Below, piece by piece: positions 45,301 through 53,410 of a stretch of DNA of 57,047 bases (position 1 is its first letter; each line of letters opens with the position of its first letter). The DNA is taken from NCBI GenBank assembly GCA_036266155.1, contig DATANR010000331.1:1-57047 (forward strand), written 5' to 3'. The stretch is from SIAJ01 sp036266155. Its GTDB lineage: Bacteria; Planctomycetota; Planctomycetia; Gemmatales; Gemmataceae. Made by a program: the position numbers and the translations under genes. The notes under the pieces were generated by a model. It was not told where the DNA came from. It worked only from the letters and a program-made list of their open reading frames with translations, and made no database searches.

Positions 45301-48300
45301 AATGCATTCGAGCGGCGCGAGCCTCACGATCGCGTACAATCCGGCCGGATTGATCGACACGATCGCCGACTCGGCCGGCCGCATCACAACCTACGGCTAC
45401 GACGCGACCAACTCGTACCTGATGACCGTCGCCGGCCCCGGCGGCACGACGATGTACCAGTACGATTCAGGCACGAACCCGTCGATCGGCCACGCGCTCA
45501 CGAGCGTCAGCGATCCGGCCGGCGTGACGCGGACATTCGAATACGACGCGCTTGGCCGCTTGTCTGCCGCGTCGCTCACCGGCGCGGCCGAGCGCGTGAC
45601 TTACACGTATGCGAATGGCGACGTGACCGCAACCGACGGGTCCGGCATCGTCTCCAAATACTTCTTCGATCATCGTCGGCTGCTCGTGCGCACGGAAGAC
45701 GGGACCGGCTCCTACACGCGATACGAGTTCGACGATCAGCGGCGGCCCATTCGCGTAACCGATGCCCTCGGGCGCGATCAGAAATTCAGCTACACCGCCA
45801 CCGGCGCTCCGGCCGTTCGCACGGACGTCTATGGCAACACCGCGACGTTCATCGCCGGCGGACCCGACAACAACCCGGCGGCGTTCAAGAACGCGAACCA
45901 ACTGCTCACCAGCTTCAGTTACGACGCAGGCGGCAACCGCACCACGACGACGTATCCCGACGGCACCGTCGAAACCGCGACCTTCGACGCGCTCGGCGAT
46001 CCGACGCAGCTCGTCAATCGCCGCGGCCAGGTGACGACGCGGACCTACAACGCGGCCGGTCAGGTGCTGACGGAGACGTTCCCGGACTCGCCGCCGGTCA
46101 CTTACGCCTACGACACCCGCGGCCGGCTCGCGACCGCAACCGACAACACCGGCACGACGACGTTCACATACGACACCTCCGATCGACTCACGCGTGTTGA
46201 CTACCCGCTCGGCCGCTGGATCACGTACACCTTCGACGCAGCCGGCCGGCGGACGAACATGTCCGATTCCACCGGGTTCGTGGTGACTTATGTCTACGAC
46301 GTCGCCGGCCGCTTGAAGCAGTTGAAGAACGGCGTCGGCACGCCGCTGGTGACGTACACCTACGACGCGGCCGGCCGACTCAGCCGGCAAGATAACGCGA
46401 ACGGCACCTACACCGTCAACACGTTCGATCTGGCCGGCCGACCGGCAACTGTGGTCAACCACGCTCCGGACAACTCGATCGTCTCCAGCTTCGCGTACAC
46501 GTACGACCCGTCCGGTCGACGCATCTCGGCGACGACGCTCGATGGCACATGGACGTACGCGTACGACCTGACGGGCCAGCTCATTCACGCGGTGTTCGCA
46601 TCGACGAACGTCAATGTGCCGAGCCAGGACCTGACCTATCAGTACGACGCGCTCGGCAATCGCACGCGGACGATTCTGAACGGCTCGACGGCCGACTACA
46701 CCGCGAACAATCTCGATGAATACACGTCCGCCGGCGCAACCGTTTATCAGTTCGATCTCGACGGCAACCTGATCTCGACGACCGGTCCGAGCGGCACGAC
46801 GACGTTTACGTACGATTCGAAGAACCAACTCACGCATGTCGTGTCAGGCGCCGACACGTGGACGTTCGAGTACGACGCTTTCGGCAATCGCGTCGCTACC
46901 ACGTTCGATGGCCAGCAGACCGACTTCCTCGTCGATCCGACGGGCGTGGGCAGCGTGCTCGCCGAGTCAACCGGTGCCGCGACGACGCACTATTTCTATG
47001 GCAACGGCTTGGCCGGCCGCTCGGGCGCGACGGGCACGGCGTACTTCGACTTCGACGCCATCGGCAACACCGCCGAATTGACCGGCACCGGCGGGGCGGT
47101 CCTCGGCCAATACGCATACGACCCATTTGGAACGGTGATCGCGTCGAGCGGCAGCGATCCGAATGCGTATCGATTCGGCGGCAAGTACGGATTGCCGACG
47201 GACGGCACCGGCCTCGTCTTCATGCGGGCGCGCTATTACGATCCCGCGGCCGGGCGCTTCACGTCGACCGATCCGCTCGGGCTTTCGACTGGCGACCCGA
47301 ATCTCTATCGCTACGCGAGCAACTCGCCCGCCGAGTTCACCGATCCCACTGGCCGAGCGTCGACCGACGGCACGGGTGGCGTCGGTAAGGTGCCGCCGCC
47401 CGATCCAGTGCCACCGCCTGGTCCAACCGACCCACCGCCCGGCCCCGACCCGTTGCCGCCGCCCCCGCCGCCCGATCCGATTTGGGGTGACGACCCGCCG
47501 CCCGACACGGGCTCCGGCGCGCCTCCGCCCGGCATCGACCCGCCGCCGACGGACGATCCGGATCCGAACCTGGAGATCATCGAAGAGACAGACTTGCCCC
47601 CGCCACCCCCGCCGCCGCCCCCGCCGCCTCCAAGCTTTGGCGGCTGGGACGGTTCGAGCGGCGCCGCCACGTCGCAGGACCCGAACGAGAAGCTCGGTCC
47701 AACCGGCTACGGCCCGCAAGCGTACGTCGGCGCGAGTGCCCTGCTGCCCTATCAGATCAAGTTCGAGAATCGCGGCCCCGGCAGCGTGCCGACGCCGGCC
47801 AACCCCGCGACCGCCCCCGCTCAGCGCGTCGAGGTGACCGATCAACTCTCGACCGATTTCGACTGGTCGACCTTCCGCTTCAGCGAGTTCGGCTTCGGCG
47901 ACACCGACGTCGCCGTGCCCACCGATCGGCAAGTGTTCTCGACCGCGGTGCCATTCACCTTTAACGGCCAAACATTCGATGTGAAGGTCGACCTCGGCTT
48001 CGATCCGGGCACCGGCCTGATCCGCGTCGTGTTCCAATCGGTCGATGAGAAGACGTCGCTGCCGCCCGACGTCTTGACCGGCTTCCTGCCGCCTGAGGAC
48101 GGCACCGGCCGCGGCCAGGGGCATGTGACCTACACCGTGCAGCCAAAGGCCGGCCTGCCGACGGGCACGGTCCTCAAGAACATCGCCGAGATCCGCTTCG
48201 ACGGCCAGCCGGCGATCGCGACAAACCAGATCGATCCCGACAACCCCGCGGCCGGCACCGACCCCACCAAGGAAGCGCGCAACACGATCGATGCCGATCC

Positions 48301-49546
48301 GCCCGTCAGCCGCATGAACCCGCTCGCGGGCCTCTCGGCCAGCACGGCCATCCCCTTGACCTGGCATGGATTTGATCCCGCCGGCGCCGGGCTGGCTGGG
48401 TTCGATGTGTACGTCGGGATCGACGGCGCTCCCGCCGTGCGTTGGTTGTCGAATACGTCCGCGACGTCGGCCACATATACGGGACAGGTCGGCCATCGCT
48501 TTAGCTTCTTTACGATCGCCCACGATCTTGCGAGCAATATCGAAGCGCTCCCCGCCGGCCCGCAAGCGACGACGGTGGTCGCCGACCTGCCCGCTGCCCG
48601 TGACGACGCGTACCCTTATAAGCCCGACAAGAAGCTCTCGGTCGCCGCCGGCGCTGGCCTTTTGAAGAACGACATCTTCACGGGATCGAAGAAGAAGCTG
48701 ACCGTCGAACTCGTCGCCGGGCCGACGCACGGCACGCTCGTTCTGCAGCCGACCGGCAGCTTCACCTACACGCCCGCCGCCGGCTTCAACGGCCGCGATT
48801 CGTTTATGTATGACGTGAAGGACGCGACGGGCCACGTCGGCAACGCCGGCATCGTGGAACTGGTCACCAACCTCGTCAGCTTCAAGTCGGCCACCGTGAA
48901 GGCATCGGAGAAGAGTTCGGCGAAGCTGACCTTCACGCTGGCCCATCCCGCGACCGCCACGACCACGGTCGCCTACCAAGTCGCCCCACTAACGGCCGGC
49001 GACCGCTTCTTCGACTTCACGCTCGCGGACGGAACCGTGACGTTTGACGTCGGCAAGAAGTCGGCAACGATCCTTGTGCCGCTGACGAATGATAGCCTCT
49101 ACGAAGGCACCGAAACCTTCCAGGTCTGGCTGCTCGATCCAGGCGGCAGCACCGCGATCGGCCGCTACGGCGTCGTCACCGTGTCGATCCTCGACGACGA
49201 CAAACCGCCGACCGTCTCCTTCCGCAACGTCACCGCGTCCGGAACCGAAGGAACGCCCGCCAGCATCGAAGTCATCCTCTCCGCCGTGTCCGCCTTGCCG
49301 GTGACCATCAACTTCGCGGTCATCGCGAAAGGCACCACCGCCTCCTCCGGCGCCGACTACACGTTGTTGCCTGGCACGCTCACTTTTGCGCCCGGCGAGA
49401 CCTCGAAGTTCATCGTGTTCCCGGTGATTGACGATGCCATCGATGAGCCCGACGAGACGATCGTGATTGGCCTGTCGAAGGCGACGGGTGCGAAGCTGAA
49501 GGGGAATACGAAATTGACGTATACGATTTTGGATAATGATCCGTAG
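39317..49546 (+). CDS. Giant RHS/YD-repeat surface protein with Calx-beta domains
   Basis: A 3409-residue protein. The start (RRARLRIENLEPRDVPAAVF after an Arg-rich leader) is the planctomycetal LEPRxxP surface-protein motif. Residues 40-1000 hold three to four 189-residue repeats of beta-rich sequence. Pre-peptidase-like domains follow at about 1240-1560, then an IPT-like segment. RHS/YD repeats run at about 1880-2670, ending in YYDPAAGRFTSTDPLGL. A proline-rich linker (2690-2775) and a DPNEK... module (about 2790-3000) follow. The protein closes with a cadherin-like domain (SFTYTPAAGFNGRDSF) and two Calx-beta domains. There is no toxin domain after the RHS core. GGAG lies upstream of the ATG. 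It is probably an adhesin or surface-layer component. Confidence 0.92.
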   Translation: MRRRSFPRPGGPTRRVRRARLRIENLEPRDVPAAVFWDGGAGTTEWNDPLNWSTDALPTSADDVTVFTGDSTVITITGTSATVNSLALSNSLTVMDSVGVTVNNGFTLSVATTLTVTGAAATFTASGTTNVDGASLVADSGGQLALPSLTSFTSTSAYFTGADVFALGANSVLDLPALTSITSSTEGATWVVTRATGGGHVNLPNLATVADQATGDTTERTFQFEADDPGSLIDLSALTTLADIDGYRGISSITATGGGEVRMPLLTSLDNTAITIDGATSIIPINQITSVVDGAIVVVGAGNVRSFTNVVNIDGSGLSVQGGASLSLPALATYTNTGTGYYGSLITAFPNPVLGADGANSIIDLPALTTVTSAAVSSTVTLRATTGGIVQAHALTEFNDPSSADNSQRGFGLEAGDPNSLVDLPALATFQDIDGYRGISSITATAGGEVRIPLVTSLDNTSITIDGATSTIPINQITSVVDGAIVVVGAGNTRSFANVTNINGSGLSVQGGASLTLPALTTYTNTGTGYYGSLITAFPNPVLGADGANSIIDLPALTTVAAAQVSSSLTLRATAGGVIQAHALTAFNDPSSVDNSQRDFGLEADNPNSLVDLPALTTFQDIEGYRGISGITVTGGGEVRIPLITSLDNTAVTIDGAASILPISQITSVVDGGIIVTGAGNTRSFSNLTNADGSVIAARAGGHLTLPALASYTNTGTGYFESLIGAFPDPVITADGANSVLDLPAMATLTGSATVGFSGLTLSATATGVVHAPALTTIHDPNAGGTTSIGIAADAAGSLLDLPSLTNFVDDSGYRGISRIDATAGGEIRTPNLASLTGVYVNLAGANSLFATNKFTSIVDGAIEVSGAGNVRAFQTLTNIDGSSLIASGGARLALPAVLGYTATGNGYAINTFVGSAEFQSDTGGSIDLPGMSSINVLAGDFTMSVPALTLKTFTMADGSLYGDTPINVSGNFNWSGGFLRGTGPITLANTATGRITGAGYKYLDQSIENAGALSSDGTNFFFGWSTLEAGEIINEAGATFTLAGNGNIDVYNSNVDHAIVNYGTLIRTSAGTTQVNIPLTNTGTVRVLQGTLDLAGGGSIAFDDPAVLTTRPGATLLLPDSLGGTTASAAPFAPLGTLTFEGGSAGSPRTWEAMGRDLGSVPEGFVGNFTYGTVTLNSAYVELVNTADNAPGNEAMYVDTLVVGLGSTLDLNSVPIYVRALQVTGSVVGGTVTVLPDGGPLPLSTPAAGNISTLGEVDEWTVSARAGQGLHIVADPGSNSPPPVSPTLGYVQVQVLNLQGTVIASASSASAGQTVDLPVGPLSADGVYRVRISAAAPATTGHYQLAIYDASTTTRPLTLDERTTGDTHSPYATDLWTFSAAANQAVQFDLIGSASAGMRFTLIGPNGFVGFVDLADDSGPVTLTENGVYTLKATSYGAETGAYTFSVGLLSVAVLSPGGSYSGQLAGTGFSQLFEVDVTDAGPLTVGLDVADSNARTEVYARLATPPTRGSFDYTSVDGPGDDHTVLVPFAAPGRWYVLVYGASVPGPPDFTISADSLALVLNSSIPKSAPTGLVANLTLTGAGFVPGTQVDLVSGANSYASSAVAIDSITHVTAGFDLSSVPLGGYDVRVTIPGGATKTLAAAFQVVAPGQPQFKTDVVIPTVLGRHATATLYVEYENDGTVPMPAPVLTFRSADVDDSDRPLLTLDQSRVTEGFWTSAYPDGFSESVQILASGATPGILEPGERVRVPVYYAGLVQPWSFIDNTIEFEVQVHEAGDPTPIDWASLSASLKPAFVAADAWPGVYASLPTIVGPTWGDYVRTLGANAAYLDRLGESVTDVGQLWAFEMQQAIGLPATPTLATATDASMPTPGLALSFGRSYGNTITERYQLGPFGRGWSAPWQTSLAQLTDGTLVVRGSGDGQRRFQPDSRTPGAYFAQAGDPDTLKMVAGEYDLTSPDGKITRFRADGTLEYIQDAHGNRITTTFTAGRLTKLMHSSGASLTIAYNPAGLIDTIADSAGRITTYGYDATNSYLMTVAGPGGTTMYQYDSGTNPSIGHALTSVSDPAGVTRTFEYDALGRLSAASLTGAAERVTYTYANGDVTATDGSGIVSKYFFDHRRLLVRTEDGTGSYTRYEFDDQRRPIRVTDALGRDQKFSYTATGAPAVRTDVYGNTATFIAGGPDNNPAAFKNANQLLTSFSYDAGGNRTTTTYPDGTVETATFDALGDPTQLVNRRGQVTTRTYNAAGQVLTETFPDSPPVTYAYDTRGRLATATDNTGTTTFTYDTSDRLTRVDYPLGRWITYTFDAAGRRTNMSDSTGFVVTYVYDVAGRLKQLKNGVGTPLVTYTYDAAGRLSRQDNANGTYTVNTFDLAGRPATVVNHAPDNSIVSSFAYTYDPSGRRISATTLDGTWTYAYDLTGQLIHAVFASTNVNVPSQDLTYQYDALGNRTRTILNGSTADYTANNLDEYTSAGATVYQFDLDGNLISTTGPSGTTTFTYDSKNQLTHVVSGADTWTFEYDAFGNRVATTFDGQQTDFLVDPTGVGSVLAESTGAATTHYFYGNGLAGRSGATGTAYFDFDAIGNTAELTGTGGAVLGQYAYDPFGTVIASSGSDPNAYRFGGKYGLPTDGTGLVFMRARYYDPAAGRFTSTDPLGLSTGDPNLYRYASNSPAEFTDPTGRASTDGTGGVGKVPPPDPVPPPGPTDPPPGPDPLPPPPPPDPIWGDDPPPDTGSGAPPPGIDPPPTDDPDPNLEIIEETDLPPPPPPPPPPPPSFGGWDGSSGAATSQDPNEKLGPTGYGPQAYVGASALLPYQIKFENRGPGSVPTPANPATAPAQRVEVTDQLSTDFDWSTFRFSEFGFGDTDVAVPTDRQVFSTAVPFTFNGQTFDVKVDLGFDPGTGLIRVVFQSVDEKTSLPPDVLTGFLPPEDGTGRGQGHVTYTVQPKAGLPTGTVLKNIAEIRFDGQPAIATNQIDPDNPAAGTDPTKEARNTIDADPPVSRMNPLAGLSASTAIPLTWHGFDPAGAGLAGFDVYVGIDGAPAVRWLSNTSATSATYTGQVGHRFSFFTIAHDLASNIEALPAGPQATTVVADLPAARDDAYPYKPDKKLSVAAGAGLLKNDIFTGSKKKLTVELVAGPTHGTLVLQPTGSFTYTPAAGFNGRDSFMYDVKDATGHVGNAGIVELVTNLVSFKSATVKASEKSSAKLTFTLAHPATATTTVAYQVAPLTAGDRFFDFTLADGTVTFDVGKKSATILVPLTNDSLYEGTETFQVWLLDPGGSTAIGRYGVVTVSILDDDKPPTVSFRNVTASGTEGTPASIEVILSAVSALPVTINFAVIAKGTTASSGADYTLLPGTLTFAPGETSKFIVFPVIDDAIDEPDETIVIGLSKATGAKLKGNTKLTYTILDNDP
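40055..41945 (+). repeat. Three and a part 567-bp (189-residue) tandem repeats
   Basis: In the giant surface gene the phrase YRGIS recurs at residues 247, 436, 625 and 814, exactly 189 residues (567 bp) apart. The first two units are near-identical (TSLDNTxITIDGAT, TYTNTGTGYYGSLITAFPNP). The third and fourth are progressively diverged. This points to stepwise duplication, with the newest copies at the 5' side. Confidence 0.9.
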
Positions 49547-49551
49547 GGCTG

Positions 49552-49635
49552 TTTTCCGGCCTGAAGGGCCAACTCCGTCAGGGACACGACCGAAGGCATC
49601 ACCGTTGCGGATTTCCGGCCCTTCAGGCCGGAAAA
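49552..49635. repeat. Perfect 19-bp-stem palindrome after the giant gene
   Basis: Arms 49552-49570 (TTTTCCGGCCTGAAGGGCC) and 49617-49635 are perfectly complementary with a 46-nt loop. It starts 5 bp after the stop of the RHS gene and may terminate it. The rest of the 287-bp gap to the convergent amylase gene shows nothing further. Confidence 0.88.
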
Positions 49636-49833
49636 CCAAACCGAAACAATTCGCCACGGCGTTCCCTTCGGGGCCGTGATATCTCTTCGCAATCGTCGCG
49701 TTCCTAATACCACCTGTACGCGCTTCTCGTCGCGCATTCCCCTCAATCCCACACATAACACTCAGCCCATTCCACCTCATATCGCCGCAACCTCTCACGC
49801 ACTTCGTCCTGAAACGAGATCTTCGCGTGATGC

Positions 49834-51366
49834 TCACCCGTGATCCAGCCACGCGTCCGGCACCTCAATATCCTGCGGCTTCTTGTACTGCGGGATCGGT
49901 AACGCGTCCTTCAAGGGCGCCTGCCGCACGTCCGGGTTGCCGGGCACCGCCACCCACACGCGCCAGCCTTCGCCGGCGGTGTATTCGCGATAGTCCTTGT
50001 AGTTCGACGTCGATGGCTGCCAGTCGGCGTCGGTGCCACCGACGCGGACGAAGAGGTCGCCGTTGACGCCCTGGATGCGGGCGGCATAGACCCCTTTCGC
50101 CTTCGCGTTTTGCTGAACGTAGAGCGTGCTGCCGGACTTGACGCCGGCCACCTTGCGGGCGTTGATCAGGGCCTTGATGCGCGATTGCAGCCGGGTGCCC
50201 CAGTCGAAATAGTGCTTCCAGTACACGCTCGGCACGCCGGGATGCGTGAGGATGTAGGCGTAGCCCTGTTCGACTTCCCAGCCGTTCAGGAACTGATCGC
50301 GCTCGTGGTTCTTCTCGGGGTTGCCGTCCTCGTCGGTGCGATAGCCGGTGTCGTGGTTTTCGAGGAAGGTCACCGCCCGCTGTTTCCACGGCATGGCGTC
50401 GGTGTTGTCGCCCATCATGCCGAGGCCGTTGTCGAGCGCGTACCAGTTCTTGTAATTGCCCTTGTTGTCCTTCAGCGTGAAGTTGGTGCTGAAATCGAAA
50501 ACGTTGCTCGACGTCTTCAGATGGTCGACGCCCATGACGTCCGGCTTGGTCGCGGTCCACCAGATCCAGCCGCGCTGCTCGGCATGCTTGTCCCAGTCGT
50601 ATTCGCCGACCGAGAAGGTCGGGTTCGTGCGCTCGTTGTACAGGGCCAAGCGCTTGGCGTGGTAGCCGTGCACCATGTCGTAGCGCCAGCCGCGATAGCC
50701 GGCCGACTTGAGTTGGAGCAGGTACTTGATGATGTCGCGGCGGACTTGCTTGTTGGTGTGGTCGATGTCGCGGAAGCTGCCGTAGGCGTAGGTCGTGCCG
50801 CCGTGCGTGGTGTATTCGGACGGCTTTTCTTCATCGGCGCCGCGCTTGTTCTCGGACGTGTTGAATTGTGGCGACATCGGATTGGTGAACACTTCGTCGA
50901 ACTTGGTGATGGTGTCGAGTCCCCAATCCGGGTTCTTGAAGTCGGCCCAGGTCGTGTCGCCGTCGCGGTGGTTGATGACGATGTCGGCGATCGGCTCGAT
51001 GCCCTTCTTGAGCAGGTGCTCGAGCATGGCTCGGTGCATGGTGAAATCGCCATAACTATTGTCGAGCTTCCAGTATTGCTTGGGGTTGTAGCCGGCACTG
51101 CGAGCTCCGGCGTAGCTCGGCGGCGGCAGCCAGATCAGGTCGAAGTGTCCTTCGCGGATCGTGTCGGCTTGATCTTTGACGATTTCGTACCAGCGCTTCG
51201 CGCCGAACTTGGCGAACTTCGGGTCAGGGTCGCCGTGGCGATACGACTCCCAGTAGAAACCCTGCAACATGACGCGGTCGTCGTCGAAGCCGGCTTGGCC
51301 GAAACTCGGCTGGGCGATGGCGAAGATCGCGACCAGGACGACAGAAACGTGAGCGTGGAACCTCAT
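49834..51366 (-). CDS. Secreted alpha-amylase (GH13)
   Basis: Hydrolyses alpha-1,4-glucan bonds. The 510-residue protein has a signal peptide (HAHVSVVLVAIFAIAQPSFG) and the GH13 conserved regions: DIVINHR (128-134), GWRYDMVHGY with nucleophile Asp230, SVGEYDW with acid/base Glu255, and FLENHDTG with Asp339. A C-terminal beta domain follows (GDLFVRVGGTDADW). The start at 51366 has AGGAG nine bases upstream. The DGDTTWADF region is like those of liquefying/plant-type amylases. It stands alone, divergent from the sigma factor gene. An extracellular or periplasmic role in polysaccharide use is likely. Confidence 0.94.
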   Translation of the reverse strand: MRFHAHVSVVLVAIFAIAQPSFGQAGFDDDRVMLQGFYWESYRHGDPDPKFAKFGAKRWYEIVKDQADTIREGHFDLIWLPPPSYAGARSAGYNPKQYWKLDNSYGDFTMHRAMLEHLLKKGIEPIADIVINHRDGDTTWADFKNPDWGLDTITKFDEVFTNPMSPQFNTSENKRGADEEKPSEYTTHGGTTYAYGSFRDIDHTNKQVRRDIIKYLLQLKSAGYRGWRYDMVHGYHAKRLALYNERTNPTFSVGEYDWDKHAEQRGWIWWTATKPDVMGVDHLKTSSNVFDFSTNFTLKDNKGNYKNWYALDNGLGMMGDNTDAMPWKQRAVTFLENHDTGYRTDEDGNPEKNHERDQFLNGWEVEQGYAYILTHPGVPSVYWKHYFDWGTRLQSRIKALINARKVAGVKSGSTLYVQQNAKAKGVYAARIQGVNGDLFVRVGGTDADWQPSTSNYKDYREYTAGEGWRVWVAVPGNPDVRQAPLKDALPIPQYKKPQDIEVPDAWLDHG

Positions 51367-51473
51367 CGGTCGGCACTCCTGTGACAAAAGAGAGGTCGAT
51401 GGACCTCTCGCTACCGTTGTATTCGCGAGCGTCTTGAACTTGCCGTCGATTCGGACAATGCCAGAATGGTCGG

Positions 51474-52016
51474 ATGGACGCGGCCGCGAATGGGGACTTG
51501 ACGGACGACGTGCTGGCGGCCAAGGCGGCGCGCCGAGATCGGTCGGCGTTTGATAAACTCGTCGAGCGTCATGCCCGCCCGGTGGCCGCGTGGTTGCTGC
51601 GGCGGCTGTCGTTCGCCGATGCCGAGGACGTGTTGCAAGACATCTTGCTCAAGGCCTGGCGCGCGGCGGCAACCTATCAGGGCGGGAACTATCGAGCGTG
51701 GCTCTTCCAGATCGCCCGAACGTCGCTGGCGGATTGGACGCGGCGCAAGCGACCGCCGATGGCTGACCTCAAAGATGGTCCCGATCCGATAGATTCGGAT
51801 GGCTTTGGCATGAGCGATCGCGCGGTCGATCTCGAGCAGTGCCTGACCCAGCTCGACGAACGCGAACGGGACTTGCTTCGGGCGCGCTTCGGCGGCGTCG
51901 AGGATCTGCCGGCCGCGTGTATTCGATTCGGGATCACCAAGAAGACGGCACAGAATCTGATCAGTCTGGCTCTCGGCAAGTTGCGTGAGTGCATTGATCG
52001 ACGGAGCCAGGCATGA
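51474..52016 (+). CDS. ECF-type RNA polymerase sigma factor
   Basis: A 180-residue sigma-70 family protein. Region 2 (SAFDKLVERHARPVAAWLLR, DAEDVLQDILLKAWRA) binds core polymerase and the -10 element. Region 4 (LDERERDLLRARFGGVEDLP, KKTAQNLISLALGKLRECI) binds the -35 element. It is typical in length for ECF factors. Its stop overlaps the start of the next gene (ATGA at 52013-52016), which encodes a single-span membrane protein and may be its anti-sigma factor. The signal is unknown. Confidence 0.88.
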   Translation: MDAAANGDLTDDVLAAKAARRDRSAFDKLVERHARPVAAWLLRRLSFADAEDVLQDILLKAWRAAATYQGGNYRAWLFQIARTSLADWTRRKRPPMADLKDGPDPIDSDGFGMSDRAVDLEQCLTQLDERERDLLRARFGGVEDLPAACIRFGITKKTAQNLISLALGKLRECIDRRSQA

Positions 52017-52852
52017 GCCTCATCCTTTCCACAATGCCCGACCAGCCGGCCGAACTCGGCCCCTGGCTCGATCGCCAGATCGCCGGGCCCGACCTGCGTC
52101 GACTCACCACCGAACTGTCGGCCGTGCATGGGCAGCAGACGGACGGTTCCAATCTCGACGCGGTCCTCGGCGACGATCGTGCGGCCGTAATGGAGAACGG
52201 CCTTCGCGCTTTATCCGAAGAACGATTGCGGCTTCTTCTGCGCCATCCAACGCTGTTGGCCGATCTACAAGACGCGGTCGCGGCGGCGGGCAAGCCTTAC
52301 TGGGATGAACTCTTCGATCATCCCACGCTCGCGAAGCTCGTGCATCGGGCCCGACGTGAGCCAGTTCGTCCCGTGCGCGTGCTGCGGCCGGTCGTGCCCG
52401 TCTATCGCCGTCCCTGGTTCGTGGCGTCGGCGACGGTCGTCATCGTCATGATGACCGTGTTGATGCATCGCCCGCCACGACCGAATTGGGGCTGGAACAA
52501 CAATCGCGCCATCAACCGTGGGCGCACGGCGGCAGATCATCTGAACGCGCTGGCCGACGCGGCCGAGCAGTGGAGCAACCAGCCGCGGCAACGAACGGCC
52601 GAATTGCGACGGACGCTGCGCGAGATGCGCGACGGCTGCACTTCGCTCTTGGCTGCCGACCACCGCATCCTCGGTCCGGAGGATCACGCCTGGCTGCTCG
52701 AACGATGCGTTGCCTGGGGAACGCTGCTCGATCGCCATCTAGCCGACCTGCAGGAGGGGCGATCGACCGACGATGTGCGTGCGGAAGCCGACGAGACGGT
52801 GCGGAAGCTGGTCGAGGCCCTGCGTCAGCGTGCCGGGGAAGCGCCCGATTGA
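52013..52852 (+). CDS. Single-span membrane protein, putative anti-sigma factor
   Basis: A 279-residue protein, translationally coupled to the ECF sigma gene. Residues 1-140 are cytosolic and helical (LRALSEERLRLLLRHPTLLADLQ is one stretch). A membrane helix at about 144-158 follows (PWFVASATVVIVMMTVLM), and the rest is a coiled-coil-like periplasmic domain (AADHLNALADAAEQWSNQ). No zinc-binding HxxxCxxC motif of ZAS anti-sigma factors is present, so it would be a different type. The first Met is 52013; a second, in-frame ATG at 52034 (MPDQPAEL) is possible. Anti-sigma function is inferred from the overlap and topology only. Confidence 0.65.
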   Translation: MSLILSTMPDQPAELGPWLDRQIAGPDLRRLTTELSAVHGQQTDGSNLDAVLGDDRAAVMENGLRALSEERLRLLLRHPTLLADLQDAVAAAGKPYWDELFDHPTLAKLVHRARREPVRPVRVLRPVVPVYRRPWFVASATVVIVMMTVLMHRPPRPNWGWNNNRAINRGRTAADHLNALADAAEQWSNQPRQRTAELRRTLREMRDGCTSLLAADHRILGPEDHAWLLERCVAWGTLLDRHLADLQEGRSTDDVRAEADETVRKLVEALRQRAGEAPD

Positions 52853-52860
52853 CGCGCAAA

Positions 52861-52884
52861 GAGCCCGCCGCAAGCGACGGGCTC
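52861..52884. terminator. Bidirectional hairpin between convergent genes
   Basis: GAGCCCG (52861-52867) and CGGGCTC (52878-52884) form a 7-bp stem that extends by CGC/GCG past one mismatch. It lies between the membrane-protein gene (ends 52852) and the convergent small gene (ends 52910). There is only a weak T-run after it. Confidence 0.6.
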
Positions 52885-52909
52885 AGTTTGAGATTTATCG
52901 ATCAAGCGC

Positions 52910-53116
52910 TTATCGCGGCCCGGGCTTCAGGCGCCGCTGAACGTGGCTCACCATCAACGGCGACGTTTTCAACATGCCGATCAGCTTCTGTTCGACGTGC
53001 TGCGACGGCGACAGGCCGGCCCGGTCGTCAGCGATCAGTGTCTCTTCATCAGCAAAGGCACGGGCAAACGGATCAGAAGCGGTGGGCAAACGAGGGGTCA
53101 AGGGTGAGTCGTTCAC
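52910..53116 (-). CDS. Small hypothetical protein
   Basis: A 68-residue protein starting from GTG at 53116, which has a strong GAGGAG site eight bases upstream. The sequence (NDSPLTPRLPTASDPFARAF, EQKLIGMLKTSPLMVSHVQR) is mixed polar/hydrophobic with no recognised domain. A longer frame from 53209 lacks a ribosome-binding site. The good start signal is the main support for a real gene. Function unknown. Confidence 0.55.
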   Translation of the reverse strand: MNDSPLTPRLPTASDPFARAFADEETLIADDRAGLSPSQHVEQKLIGMLKTSPLMVSHVQRRLKPGPR

Positions 53117-53410
53117 TGCGGTCTCCTCAAGTAGTCCGAGGTTGTGGCGAATGTCCAATGCAGACTGTGTGCCAGTTCTCCTTTCTCGATGGCAGGTACA
53201 CGCGTTCACTATGGTTCGGCGAATGCCGCTGAACCAATCAGCCGCTTGCCATCCTGGCGATCTGGGGATTAGTCGTTATCCATCAACGACTTCGGGCGAA
53301 AACAGATAAGGTCGCCCAATTGTTCTTTCATTATCTTATGAACGACAACGGGCGGCGGATAGGGTTCGCGCGCATTCCGATCGGCAAAGTGAGTAATGCT
53401 GTTGCGCAAT
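53117..53410. other. Intergenic region, no gene seen
   Basis: About 294 bases between two minus-strand small genes. Its composition is less GC-rich than average. It probably holds the promoter of the gene at 52910-53116. No repeat or convincing promoter was identified. Confidence 0.35.

Noticed and set aside
47380..47640. Proline-rich, CCGCC-rich stretch as a possible separate element
   Set aside because: It is in frame as a linker of the giant surface protein between the RHS core and the DPNEK module.
46967..48979. 670-residue open frame on the minus strand
   Set aside because: It lies wholly antisense to the giant surface gene, is Arg/Gly/Val-rich without any domain, and is explained by GC-rich codon use in the real frame.
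50110..51384. 424-residue plus-strand open frame
   Set aside because: Antisense to the alpha-amylase gene, Val/Ala-rich shadow without start signal or domain.
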